NCBI RefSeq assembly: GCF_000471905.2
Contig: NW_006500104.1
Location: forward strand, 3,690,252 to 3,754,251
Direction of reading: 5' to 3'
Length of the DNA: 64,000 bases
From: Amborella trichopoda
Taxonomy: Eukaryota; Streptophyta; Magnoliopsida; Amborellales; Amborellaceae
Below, piece by piece: positions 33,170-43,112 of the stretch (position 1 is the first letter of the stretch; each line of letters opens with the position of its first letter). Under the pieces are notes generated by a model. That model saw only the letters and a list, made by a program, of their open reading frames with translations. It was not told where the DNA came from and ran no database searches. A program made the position numbers and the translations under genes.

Positions 33170-33965
33170 CTAATAAAGGGTGCAATATTATTTTAGTCAA
33201 TCGGAATATCTACATCATCTGGAAATCAAAGAAGCATGATCTTGTATGCTATAGGGACTTGTATATACCCATTGAAGGGGTAGAACACAAGCCTGAAGGT
33301 GTGACCAAGGATGAGTGGAAGAATCTCAACAAAAAGATCTTTAGAACTATTTGACAATGGTTCGGATGATATCGTCTTCCATCATGTATCGAGTGATAAA
33401 TCAGCCAAGGCGCTATGTTTACAAGTTGCATTACTTGTAGGAGAGAAAGATGGCCGAAAATAGGGCATTCTTGATATGGAAATTGATGAATCTGAAGTCT
33501 AGAGATGGGGTTTCCATTGCAGAGCACTTGAATGTGGTGCATAACATTGTTAATCAACTTGTAATGATGAAGATGTCCCTAGACAAAGAGCTACATGCTC
33601 TATTATTGCTCAACTCACTACCAAATAGTATGGGGAATCTGATAATCTTCCTAAGCAATTCAATACCTAAGAGGAAAATTACATTGAGTAAGGTTATTAG
33701 CAGCTTGTGGATGAGGAGATGAGAAAAGATCCTCCGACCATCCAACTTGCACGCTCGTCACAAATCGATGAAGCCTGGGAGTAAGGACCACAACAACCGA
33801 CCTAATGATAAAGTTAGAGTGAAGTCTAGAAAGGAGATCCCATGCCTTCATTATGGCAATAATGGGCACATATTGAAAGACTGTCGGAAGTTTAAGAGAA
33901 AGCAAAAATTGGACAATGCCAAGAGTAACAGTAGAGGAAAGACAAACCTCTTAGAGAGAAAACCC
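33170..33965 (+). pseudogene. copia Gag with degenerate zinc knuckle
   Basis: Plus-strand translation: IIWKSKKHDLVCYRDLYIP, IEGVEHKPEGVTKDEWKNLN (33215-33350), then after a frameshift AENRAFLIWKLMNLKSRDG, VSIAEHLN, NQLVMMKMSLDKELHALLLL (33450-33610), and a basic tail. These match Tnt1-like copia Gag (DLYxPLEG...KPEGMTDEEWKxLxRK, then KLMNLKYxDGxSVAEHLNxFxxxxNQL). Near 33840 the knuckle reads CLHYGNNGHILKDC. The second Cys of C-x2-C-x4-H-x4-C is Tyr, so zinc binding should be lost. Open frames 33085-33354, 33450-33722 and 33747-33968 are fragments of this one gene. Gag forms the cytoplasmic particle that packages element RNA. Confidence 0.85.
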
Positions 33966-34350
33966 TGAGAGAGAAGAACAGATCCTCTTAGAGATAGAAA
34001 GAGAGAGGGAGCTGCCAAGAGTTGATCTAGAGAATCTTTGAGAGAAAAACCTAAGAGATGGATAAACCCATGACAGAGAAGAAGCCTCTTGAGGAAAGTC
34101 ACCAGTGAGAGAAAAGCTCGAGACAAAGCCTACCAAAGTAGTCAAAGAGACCTATAACCCAAGAGAGAGCTTGCCACTTGGAAGAAGGCAGTTTGCTCCA
34201 CCATCTCCTGTTACTCTATTGTTTTTACTGAATTTTCAGCCTCTTTTCCCATGGACATAGCTGGAAAAAGGTAAATCAAGTAAATCTTGTGTCCAGGTCT
34301 TTTTTTTGTTTAGTTGCTTACTTGCACGATATTTCACGCATACACACATA

Positions 34351-35578
34351 CATTAAGCATTTGGTATTGTCTCATAAGAATAAGAGTTCCACTATGCCTT
34401 CTTCGTATTTGCGAGCATCCTACATAAGGCCAAAAGGCCATGAAAAGAATAAAGAAAGCCCTAAAACGATCAAATAACCATATGAAAAATAGAAAATGAA
34501 AAAATGAAGTAAAAGTAGAAGGAAACCTAAAATAACTTTGAAAAAATTAAAATAAGCATAAAAATGTAGAGAATAAAACATTTTCAAAATATCGAAAAAA
34601 TAAAAACATAAAGGAAAAAAATATGTAAATAGCCATTTTATTTTCCGTTATTATGAAAATGCCTAATAGTTTCCGCTATTACATATCTGCCAATTTTTCA
34701 ACTTCATAACACTTTTTAAAAAACAAAAAAATGAAACTATTATTTCACTTTTTGAAAAATCGAAACTTTTAAAATTAACCATATCCTACGAACATTTAAC
34801 TATATCCTACGAGAATATACGAGCATTTTTTCTCGATATTTTAGGGTTCCAAAAAAATCCCTCCCCCAATATAATAATATTTTGCGAACTTGAACATATT
34901 TGCTCTCAGCCTTGTCGTGATTGGTATATTTCTTACTTTTTCCTTATACTGTTGATTAAATTTAACTGAATTAATATAATATTTTGTGTTTGTATTAATA
35001 TTTGTTATTTATCTTTGAAGTGGACTTTTTTATGGGTAAATATTGGATTGAATAATTGATTTATTTAGTTGTACACTATATTGATCTATTACGTAAAACT
35101 CACATTTTATGAACCCTAAATTAGTTATATATACCCTTAAATAAACCTTAAATCGACATTATGTAGTCAAGTGTGAAACCCTAAATCAAAATCCTATAAA
35201 ATCTAAATTTCTAAAATCGACCCAAAAACGTTCACTACATATTTGAAATTCGTCAAATGCCTTCAAAATCCATCAAATGTCGTCAAAAACCTTCAAATAT
35301 AATCCAAAGCAACCTTCAAAATCCATCAAATGCCGTTAAAAGCCTTCAAATATAATCCAACACTATAGATTGGGATTTCTTGTGAGAGAGGTAACAGATA
35401 TAGATTGGGATTTCATGTGAGAGAGGTAAGAGTGAGAGAAAATTTGCAGAGGAGAGAGAGGATTCTGAAAATGTTAGCACAATGAAAGAGAGGAGACCGA
35501 ACTGCAATAAAATGGACGGGTTCAATTTAGGTTTGTAAAAAACCAAAATTGGCCTATTTCAGTTTTTGAAAAAGAAAA
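34351..35578. other. no gene; AT-rich with small tandem duplications
   Basis: Two tandem duplications occur: a roughly 70-bp unit with atccatcaaatgycgt at 35262-35350, and a 36-bp unit tatagattgggatttcttgt at 35365-35432. Otherwise featureless AT-rich DNA. Confidence 0.5.
34623..34691. repeat. left arm of a 60-70-bp inverted repeat
   Basis: gtaaatagccattttatttt plus cctaatagtttccgctatta is matched in reverse complement at 38674-38734 with scattered changes. The two arms flank the MITE and LINE. Confidence 0.5.
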
Positions 35579-35884
35579 GTATAGAATGAGACCATTTACC
35601 TTTGATATAGATGGTCACATTAATATTGACCATTGAATGTGAAATTGGGTGGCTGAAATTATTCTATTGATCGAACTCAAAGTTCAAAATAAATATTTTT
35701 GGACTTTGTGAAACGTCCAAGCTCTCAATTTTACATCCAATGGTTGTTTATTGTATTGACCAAACTCAAACTTCAAAAGAAATTTTCTTGAACTTTGTGA
35801 CACATCCAAGCAATCAATTTCATATCCAATGGGCAATATTAATGTGACCACCTTGTTTCAAAGGTAAATGAACTCATTGTATAC
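35579..35884. mobile_element. MITE, about 300 bp, long inverted repeats
   Basis: Left gtatagaatgagaccattta and the reverse complement of the right gtatacaatgagttcattta start inverted repeats that continue through cctttga, ggtcacattaatattg and atgtgaaattg/atatgaaattg, for about 80 bp. The inner part also holds a degenerate direct repeat (tcgaactcaaagttcaaaa and ccaaactcaaacttcaaaa). gtata occurs in direct orientation at both ends and may be a 5-bp target duplication. No coding capacity. Confidence 0.75.
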
Positions 35885-35917
35885 AACTCCTTTTGAAAAA
35901 TCAAAAATGGGTAAAAT

Positions 35918-35971
35918 AGTCGTTTTTATAAGTTTAGTCGTTTTTATAAGTTTAGTCGTTTTTATAAGTTT
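35918..35971. repeat. 18-bp unit x 3 tandem repeat
   Basis: Three exact copies of agtcgtttttataagttt, ending six bases before recognisable LINE sequence begins. Confidence 0.95.
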
Positions 35972-35976
35972 AGTTC

Positions 35977-36920
35977 AGGCCAATTGGTTTGTGTAATGTT
36001 TTGTATAAAATCATTAGCAAATTTATTTCGAATAAATTGAGGGAGGTGCTACATACTTTGATTGATCCCAGATTAGCTACTTTTCTGAAGGGGAAATCGA
36101 TCACAGATAATATATGGCTAATGAGTTTATTGCACTATGTCACAAAAACTCAACCAATCCTAAGATGTGTTTGCAGCTGGATCTAAGTAGGGCCTATGGT
36201 CAAGCTTCCTCGGGTTTTGTTCTTGCGAGGTTGCATGCTTTGGGTTTCCCAAATCTTTTTGTATCTTGGATTCGCCATTGTATTACTTCTCCCTCTTTTT
36301 CGGTGCTTCATAATGGTTCCTCAAAAGGATATTTCAAAGGAAAAAAAGGCCTACGACAAGGGTAGTCTTTATCTCTGTATCTTTTCTTGTTGATAATGGG
36401 TTTCATAAGTAGGTAGTTGGATCAGACAATACAACAAGGGTACTCTTTGTGTGGCTTTTTTTTTGGCCTATGACTATGGAGTATCACATCTATTTTATGT
36501 CAATGATGCAGTTATTCTCTGTGAGGCTTCCTTAGCTGTAGCTGGACAAATGAATTATATTCTCCATATTTTTGGAAACACCATAGGGCAAAAATTGAAC
36601 ATAACTAAAATTAAGGCTTTCTTTTTTGGGACTTCCATGAATGCAAAACATTTGATCTTGAAGGGACTAGGGTTTGGTGAGGGTTCTCTTTCGATTAGGT
36701 ACTTGGGATTGCCTCTGTTTCATGGTAACCTAAAGCATCATAATTTTCAGAACCTCGTGAGGAAATTCATTAACAAGATAGGAACATGGCAGGCCTTATC
36801 CCTCTCTTATGCAAGTCGGTTATGGCTGTTGAAATCGGTGCTAAGTTCCTCAGCCATTTTTTCGGTTCTATCATTTATACTGCCACAGTGTACATGCAAT
36901 ATGTTAGAGTGGCATCTATG
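35977..36920 (+). pseudogene. LINE reverse transcriptase remnant
   Basis: RPIGLCNVLYKIISKFISNK then LREVLHTLID opens the RT (family: RPISLCNVxYKIISKxxxNRL). A frameshift near 36112 leads to ANEFIALCHKNS, LQLDLSRAY (catalytic Asp of motif A kept), LHALGFPNLFVSWIRHCITS, PSFSVLHNGSSKGYF, GKKGLRQG, stop. Further on, HLFYVNDAVILCEA replaces the canonical F/Y-A-D-D active site with Y-V-N-D, so catalysis would be lost. KLNITKIKAFFFG and IRYLGLPLF follow as in plant L1s (KLN..KSE, VRYLGLPL). Confidence 0.9.
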
Positions 36921-36972
36921 AAATTTTTTATGGGTTGGTACAGCTCATGAAAAAGGGGGTTCACCATTCAAA

Positions 36973-38580
36973 GTGGAGAAATGTATATTTATCAATGGAA
37001 GAAGGGAGCTGAGAGTTCGTGATATTATTGAATTCAATAATGCAGGCATGATGAAGTTGGCATGGAGGATGCTAGCAAACCCGTCTTCTCTTATAACTTG
37101 TTTCTTTAGGCACAGGTACTTCAGAAATTCTTCTATTTGGGAAGTTGGTAGAAAGTCCTGCTCCTATGCATGGAAGGCCATTCAAACGGGGTTGTTTCTC
37201 TTGCACCATAATGTTCGCTGGATTATTGGAGATGGCAGGACAGTTGATTTTTGGACAGATCCATGGTTATTAGAGAAATCCATTTTGGAATCTTATGGTT
37301 CCCATATTCGGAAGGACATGGGAAGTTTTGCCAAGCCTAAGGTCATAGACTACTTAAATAGTTCTCCAGAATCCTGGTATTTTCTTAGAACATGGAATCA
37401 ATGGTTTATAATTTGGAAGGAAGTGGAGGTTGCTTCAATTCCTCTGAAACCCCAACCTGAATTTATGGTGTGGATTCACTCTTCAAATAGAATATTTTCT
37501 GTTAAAGAGGCATGGGATTCATCCATCATAAGGATTATTCTCAGTTGATCTTAAGAGCATTATGGTCATCTAAGTTCCATCTAAGGACTAAATGGTTCTC
37601 TTGGTTGAGCCTCCATCATCATCTTCCGACCCCTTCCCTCATGCAACAAAGTGAAATCACCCTTGTTTATGTGTGTCCTTTTTGTCATTCTAATGATGAC
37701 ATTGCTTGAATGTGTTTTCGCACAGGGGATTTGGAGGTCGATAGCATGGAGAAGTGGTAAACGCTTTGCTACAAAGCATTCCATTGCAACTACACTGAGG
37801 AAATGGTTAGCCTTCAAGTTCAAGTCTGATGGTATTTTTAACATTTGACATTCTCTTTTCTTCACAACCATATGGATGATTTGGGAGGAGCGTAACCAAC
37901 GTATGTTTCAAGGGAGAACACTCACTCATGAGAAGTTGACTCAAAGGATTGCTTGTCATGTTCATGATCTGGCAGATGCTAAGGCATGGACTTACCATAT
38001 CTTAGAAAAGGCAATAACTGAGAACTTATATCTTACATAGCAGCAACAAAGGAGCAAGCTACCCATAACGGTGGCATGGGCTTTTCCACTGTCAAATCAT
38101 TTTAAGTTAAATATTGATGGGTCTTCTATTCAAAATCCAGGTCGAGCAGGTCGTGGAGGCGTCATCAGACGAGATGATGGGTCCTTCATTACTGCTTTTT
38201 CAGTTCCTCTTCGAATTTCTTCCAACAATTATGCTGAATTTTGAGGCTTACAAGAGGGTGTTGATTTAGCTTTTCAAATGGACTGCTTTCCTCAACAAAT
38301 TGAGAGCGATTCTTCTTTACTTGTCCAGGTCATTCAGGGCTAGTGTCAAGCTCCTTGGGCTCTTCATACCATAGCTAGTAACTACAAATCTAAACTTCAA
38401 AATCAATCATGGTCCATTTTTCATGTTTATCGTGAGGCTAATATAATGGCCAATGTTCTTGCTAAAAAAACTATAGTTTTTACGGAGGCCACTATTGGGC
38501 GCTCCAGGCCCCCAGATTTTCTTAACTTTCATTTACTTCATGAAGTGGTGCAATTACCTTATCGTAGGGTTGTAAAATAG
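36973..38580 (+). pseudogene. LINE connection (zf-RVT) and RNase H remnant
   Basis: A 191-codon open frame (36973-37548) carries GMMKLAWRMLANPSSLITCF, VRWIIGDGRTVDFWTDPWL and the usual linker features. After a frameshift come SKFHLRTKWFSWLSLHHHLP and CPFCHSND (zf-RVT). From about 38090, FKLNIDGSSIQNPGRAG then RGGVIRRDDGSF starts the RNase H fold. Catalytic D (IDGSS), E (NYAEF) and D (ESDSS) remain, but the last Asp of REANxxADxLA is Asn (REANIMANVLA). Stops occur at 37708, 37848, 38038, 38242 and 38341. Confidence 0.85.
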
Positions 38581-38673
38581 CATGGTGTAATTTTCCCTAT
38601 CTTTTATTAATGAAAAATGGGTATAGGGTATTCTCCCTCACTAGTTTAACCAAAACAAAAAGTCTAATTAAGA

Positions 38674-38734
38674 GGTATACGTGTAACAACTGAAACTATT
38701 AGGTATAATAACGAAAATATAATAGATATTTACC
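38674..38734. repeat. right arm of a 60-70-bp inverted repeat
   Basis: ctgaaactattaggtataat and agatatttacc are the reverse complement of the arm at 34623-34691. It could be two oppositely oriented pieces of one MITE family rather than ends of one element. Confidence 0.5.
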
Positions 38735-39321
38735 TAATTTTCTCAATATAGAATAGTGATTAGCTCAATCTAACTCATCAATCGTAGCGAAATACATCTA
38801 AATTTTTTAAAAAGAAATTATGTAACGTATCTACATATTTGCAATTTTGTTTTTCAATGTTTTATAATATTTGTCGAGTTCAACAAAATTATATAACATA
38901 TCTACATTTTTTGCATTTTTTTTATTTTTTTGAATGTTTGGCTATATTTGTCGTGTTCTACACACGACTCAAGGGTACTCAGGCTCTATGGCCAAGGCCA
39001 AATAACTCGACCGAGTACGGGTCCGAGTGGACTCGGCCGGGTCCCATCACACTGGCTTATATTTTGTTTCCCTCAAATGCCGCTTCTAAGTCCATTATAT
39101 TCAACCGCGGAGTCGTTGTTTTATATCATTCACATGAGCTCCAAATCAACTTTTGAGACTGATTTTGGAGACATGAATAAGGACCATTTGGGAGCCCCCA
39201 ACACTTTATTTGGACACAGGACCAAGTATTGCAATATGGCCTCATGGGAATCTTTTTTTTCTATTTGTAGAGAATTTCTTCCTTTTTTGGCTAGGAAATC
39301 TGTCACTATCACAGACTCACA

Positions 39322-39329
39322 TATATATA
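39322..39329 (+). promoter_or_regulatory. candidate TATA box of the coiled-coil gene
   Basis: tatatata within cacatatatatattatagag. A start about 30 bp downstream (near 39355) would give a 5' exon ending at 39439. Inferred from position only; AT-rich plant DNA produces such motifs often. Confidence 0.35.
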
Positions 39330-39354
39330 TTATAGAGCAATGGGTCTGGTCTCC

Positions 39355-39439
39355 ATAACTTTTTGTTATAGCAGTGAGGAAGGAGCTTCAAGAAACCAGA
39401 AGAGTTCTAGGTCTTTCAAGTTGCACCCATCGTTTACAG
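39355..39439 (+). other. probable noncoding first exon (5' UTR)
   Basis: Ends in ttacag|gtttct at 39439/39440, a usable donor. The next acceptor taaattacag at 40820 lies 15 bases before the ATG at 40836. The resulting leader intron would be 1381 bp. The frame through this exon has no ATG in phase with the protein, so it is read as untranslated. Start position is approximate. Confidence 0.4.
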
Positions 39440-39782
39440 GTTTCTTATTTGTCATTTTTTATTGCATGATGATGTGGTTTGGGAGTTATATTTATATATG
39501 ATAGCATCAGTTGATAACCATTATTTTCATTTTTCATACTTTCTGTCTCTTATATTTCTTCTCTTTTATCGATGTTGAGGTATTTGTTTACTGTTTTATC
39601 CTGTGGCTTTGAGAGTTTAAAATGCATGAGCGATTTATACAATTTTTAATATAATTTAGACTTTGATTCTCTACTGGCATTATCGATAAACTTGGAACTC
39701 AATTTTGGTGATTTGTTGAAAGTATTTCTCTTTTTTTTGTTCAGATTAATGGGATTTTAATTGCTTTAGTATTGTGTTTCCA

Positions 39783-40266
39783 GTTAATCATCAATCTGTT
39801 GAAATAACTTCTTAAATTAATGATGATTTGGTTGTAATGATTATTGTAATTTTTTTTATATTATTAATTATTAGTCATCAGGGAGTTGGCTTGTATAGGA
39901 GCTGTTAATGGCTTTCTCTTAGAATTTTGAAGGTGTTGGCTTTATCTAATAACCATGAGACCGGGTTTCTGGTTTACTGATTGCATGCATGTTCTTTTGG
40001 GTATTCACTTCAATATTTTGTTCAGTTAATTATCAATATGTTCAAATAACTGCTTAAATTAATGATGATTTTGTTGCAATGATTATTGTAATTTTTTTTA
40101 TATTATTAATTTTTAGTCATCAGGGCGTTGTCTTTGTATAGGAGGTGTTAATGGATTTCTCTTAGAATTTTGAAGGTATTGGCTTTATCTAATAACCACG
40201 AGATGGAGTTTCTGGTTTACTGATTGCATGCATGTTCTTTTGGGTATTCACTTCAATATTTTGTTC
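39783..40266. repeat. tandem duplication, 242 bp x 2, in the leader intron
   Basis: gttaatcatcaatctgttga (39783) and gttaattatcaatatgttca (40025) begin two copies that stay highly similar through ttttttttatattattaatt, tagaattttgaaggt and ctgattgcatgcatgttctt. Exact period 242 bp. Confidence 0.92.
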
Positions 40267-40454
40267 AATAAATGAAAGACGCCCTTGAGATTGGTTTTTG
40301 GGTTTTCTATTCTATGCATTTCCTTTTGGAATTCAATTCACTTCCTCATTTTTTTCGATCGACCAGATATCGAAGTATTTGCTGTCGAATCTGTTGCTTT
40401 TATTTCTTTCAAGAAAATGATTTTCTTTTTTTGTAAATTTTTTTAAAAAAAAAT

Positions 40455-40582
40455 GGAGGTGTACAAGCCTGTTTTTCTTGGACTAGTAATTTACAAACTG
40501 GGGTATCCATACCTGTGGTTCTTGGACTGGTAATTAAAAATTGGAGGTGTCCATGCCTGTTGTTCATAGATAAGTAATGAGT
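40455..40582. repeat. about 43-bp unit x 3 tandem repeat
   Basis: Units start ggaggtgtacaagcctgttt, ggggtatccatacctgtggt and ggaggtgtccatgcctgttg, each followed by tcttggactrgtaatt or a variant. Lies in the leader intron. Confidence 0.85.
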
Positions 40583-40835
40583 TTCATTCTTGCTGAGGAA
40601 GTCTCGATCACTGTTTTTTTGGTTTGTGTGGATTATACGTAGCATTATCTTTTCCTTTGATCTTTTTTGTTTTCATGGCTATTCGGTTTAGTGACATCTT
40701 TGCTAATTTTCTCAGGAGCAATGCCAGCTAATATAATGCAATACTTTCTGTTTTTTTGGTCCACTTTAAGAAATAAATTTTACAATTTTGAATTTATGAG
40801 CCAATATATTTAAATTACAGACCCATAAAGAACAT

Positions 40836-42949
40836 ATGGAACAAGAAGGATTAAAAGCGGCAGAGTCTGTTCTTGCAACCATAGGAGAGCTATCGTTATC
40901 GCCTCATGATCAAGACTCAAATGGTGAAAATTCAAACAGCGAAGGGAAAGTAGCAGTGGAAGGGCAGGAGTTGCCACTCCCATCTAGGATCCCTGAGGTT
41001 CTTTTTCATTTGATCTTCATCAGCATGTTGTTCCTGCTGGGCTTTTTCATTTGATCTTCTGGAGCAAGTTGTTCCTGTTGAATGTTTCCTATTAAATACT
41101 TAAATTTTAATGAAATTAATCTTTGATTTATCTTCTTAATGTTTTCTGGCTGTCAATTAACTTTTAGATCTTTATATTGTCCTCTTTGTATCTTGATATC
41201 TCTCATTGAAATTTGCAGGCCTTAGCCCCTGGGTTGATAGGACTAAGGAATCAAAGTGAAGAAAATGATATTGGTACCGTTATTAGCTTAGATAAGGACA
41301 TTCGTATGCTCTTGAGCTGTTTCAAATATCTCTACAAAAGATATTGTGAACAACAAAGCACGATCACAATGCTGCAACAATCTATCAGAGGAAAGAGGCC
41401 CGAGGGAGAGTTGGAGAGAGCAAAGGGAATAGATATAGCATCAGAGAGAAATGCAGCCTTCACTTTGTTGGCACAAGCAGCCTCTGCTGCCACCATCTCA
41501 ATGGGAGCTGCCTCAGCTGCTCAAGAGGAGCTGGAGGCTGCTCAAAAGAACCTGGAGGCTGCTCAAAAGGATCTTGCCACTTTAGAAGAGCGTCTTGACA
41601 AGGCACAACGAGAGAAAAGGGCGGCAAAATCGGAGGCCATGAAGGCGAAGATCGAGGCTAATCGACTTAAGAAAGAGCTAGTGAGTTTCTTTTCTTGGCT
41701 CTCTCTCCTTTCTGGGATTAAGTATGCTACATCCAATAGGCTCCCGGAAAACCATAAATCTATTGAGATCATGACATTGCCATCGAGCAAATATAGGGCA
41801 TTGGTCAATCACTGTCTTGTGAATTGATGGTGATAAAGAAATAGTATGACCCACGAAAGGGTTGGCATCCTGTTTTAGTAGGACATTTAGCTAGATAACT
41901 GCATTGGATGATACTTTTCCAGAGTCCATTTTATTCCATTGTGCATACATTGGTACTAGGACATCTTCTTTAAAAGGAAAGAGTATATAACAATGAGTTG
42001 GAGCACGGGAAATCATCATCCATTATATGATCACAATCTAGTGAAAACTGTGGAATGATGGACATTGATGGAGAGAATGGAACCTGCCACTAGGTCATGT
42101 CCTTCAATGTTGGGTCTGACTCTCTCCATCACATTCATCATTCATTCGACACTGACGACCACAATAGAAAATGGCTTCCCAAGGTACATCGTATTATATC
42201 ACACCATCACCTATTTTTCTTCAGTAAATAAGATGCTGATACTTTCTACCATAGGCAATGATCAAATTGTTGTCACCGTCTAATCAATCAATCCATGGAC
42301 TTTAATGAAGAGCTGCCTACTGATTGAATCATGTCATGTTGATGTCCATCGGTTCTCCTTAACAATTCATCACTTGATAGAGCAGTGATAACATTTAGGA
42401 CCGTAGCTTTTCTATGATAATATAGGGTGAAGTATATTTTCCTTTCGCTTCAATGATTTAATTATCTTGATAACATTGATTGTTCTATGTTAGAATGAAT
42501 CATGGTAAGACGTTAACGATTGTTCAATCACCTTGATTATACTACACTTGCTCATGCAGCAAAATGTTTGGATACTCAAACGCGAGCTCACTGCTGAGAA
42601 CAATGAATTGCGCTTTTTTGCTGGTCTTCTAAAGCATGGTTCACAGAAACGACCACGAACTTCTCCTACAAGTTCAACACAAATGGCAGAGGGACATCCC
42701 ACCTTGGATGCACTGAGCTCATCTAATCTCAACAAGGCACCACTAGCTCCACCCACTGTGCCAGGTCCTCCCAAAGATGGAACTCAAGGGGATCCAGGTC
42801 CATCCACTGCCCCCGCTCCTCTGGATGATGGAACTGAAGGAGTTACAGGCCCATCCACTTCCTTTTATCGTCAACCATCTCCTAGGCCGAACGGTGAGGG
42901 TGACTCTCAAGACGCTCGTTATGAGGGTGACACTCAAGATGCTCATTAA
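40836..42949 (+). CDS. spliced gene for an alanine-rich coiled-coil protein of unknown function, about 337 aa
   Basis: Three coding exons join in frame: 40836-40997, 41219-41680 and 42560-42949 (stop TAA). Introns have GT-AG ends: donor cctgag|gttctt, acceptor tttgcag|gcc; donor gagcta|gtgagt, acceptor catgcag|caa. All junctions fall between codons. The protein starts MEQEGLKAAESVLATIGEL and has an acidic first 54 residues, a helical segment with KDIRMLLSCFKYLYKRYCEQ at 80-99, and an Ala-rich stretch (AAFTLLAQAASAA) near 133-145. A probable coiled coil runs from about 155 to 235, with a short internal repeat EAAQKNLEAAQKDL and a further heptad-like LKRELTAENNELRFF in exon 3. After it comes a basic KHGSQKRPR motif that could serve nuclear import, and the C-terminal 90 residues are a Pro/Ser/Gly/Asp-rich disordered tail ending GDTQDAH. 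No stops or frameshifts interrupt it, unlike all its neighbours. I recognise no family. It could be a host gene, or an accessory ORF once carried by a plant transposon, since those often encode similar Ala/Glu/Lys coiled coils. Confidence 0.7.
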
Positions 42950-43106
42950 GAGAACAACAACACTACAAAAAACTGAACATTACATCTATGAAATTTTTAA
43001 TTTCTAGTCATGCAGGAGATAGGTGGGTTCAAAATAAAGTATAATAAACCTACTCAAGAACCCCAGTATACAGGGTGGTGCTGCTCTCACTCTTTTCTTA
43101 AACATA

Positions 43107-43112
43107 AATAAA
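43107..43112 (+). terminator. candidate poly(A) signal
   Basis: aataaa about 158 bp after the stop codon of the coiled-coil gene. An earlier weaker option is ataataaacc near 43041. Confidence 0.4.

Larger units (their letters stand above)
31990..34350 (+). mobile_element. gag-only Ty1/copia derivative
   Basis: A 5' LTR-like region (about 31990-32650) and a partial 3' LTR (about 33945-34350) share gttgatctaga, agagagaaaaacc, a gaagaaggtg/gaagaaggca segment, ttttactgaattttcagcct-like DNA and ggctcatttgcttacttg/tagttgcttacttgc in the same order. Between them lies one copia Gag and no pol. The Gag runs almost directly into the 3' LTR, so protease through RNase H has been deleted. Exact LTR termini were not determined. 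Confidence 0.7.
35977..38662 (+). mobile_element. 5'-truncated L1-type LINE with RNase H domain
   Basis: The element starts abruptly inside the RT domain, so ORF1 and the endonuclease are absent. That is typical of incomplete target-primed reverse transcription. RT, the zf-RVT linker and a plant-type RNase H (RVT_3) follow in order. A short 3' UTR with ttttattaatgaaaaatggg ends near 38662 in an A-rich tract. Several stops and frameshifts make it inactive. No target duplication was identified. Confidence 0.85.

Noticed and set aside
38930-39358. 142-codon plus-strand open stretch upstream of the coiled-coil gene
   Set aside because: Contains a transposon-like actcgaccgag motif, has no domain, and ends at the candidate promoter. 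Not joined in frame to the gene's ATG.
41563-41808. Minus-strand open stretch opposite exon 2 of the coiled-coil gene
   Set aside because: Antisense shadow of the Ala/Glu/Lys-rich coding sequence.
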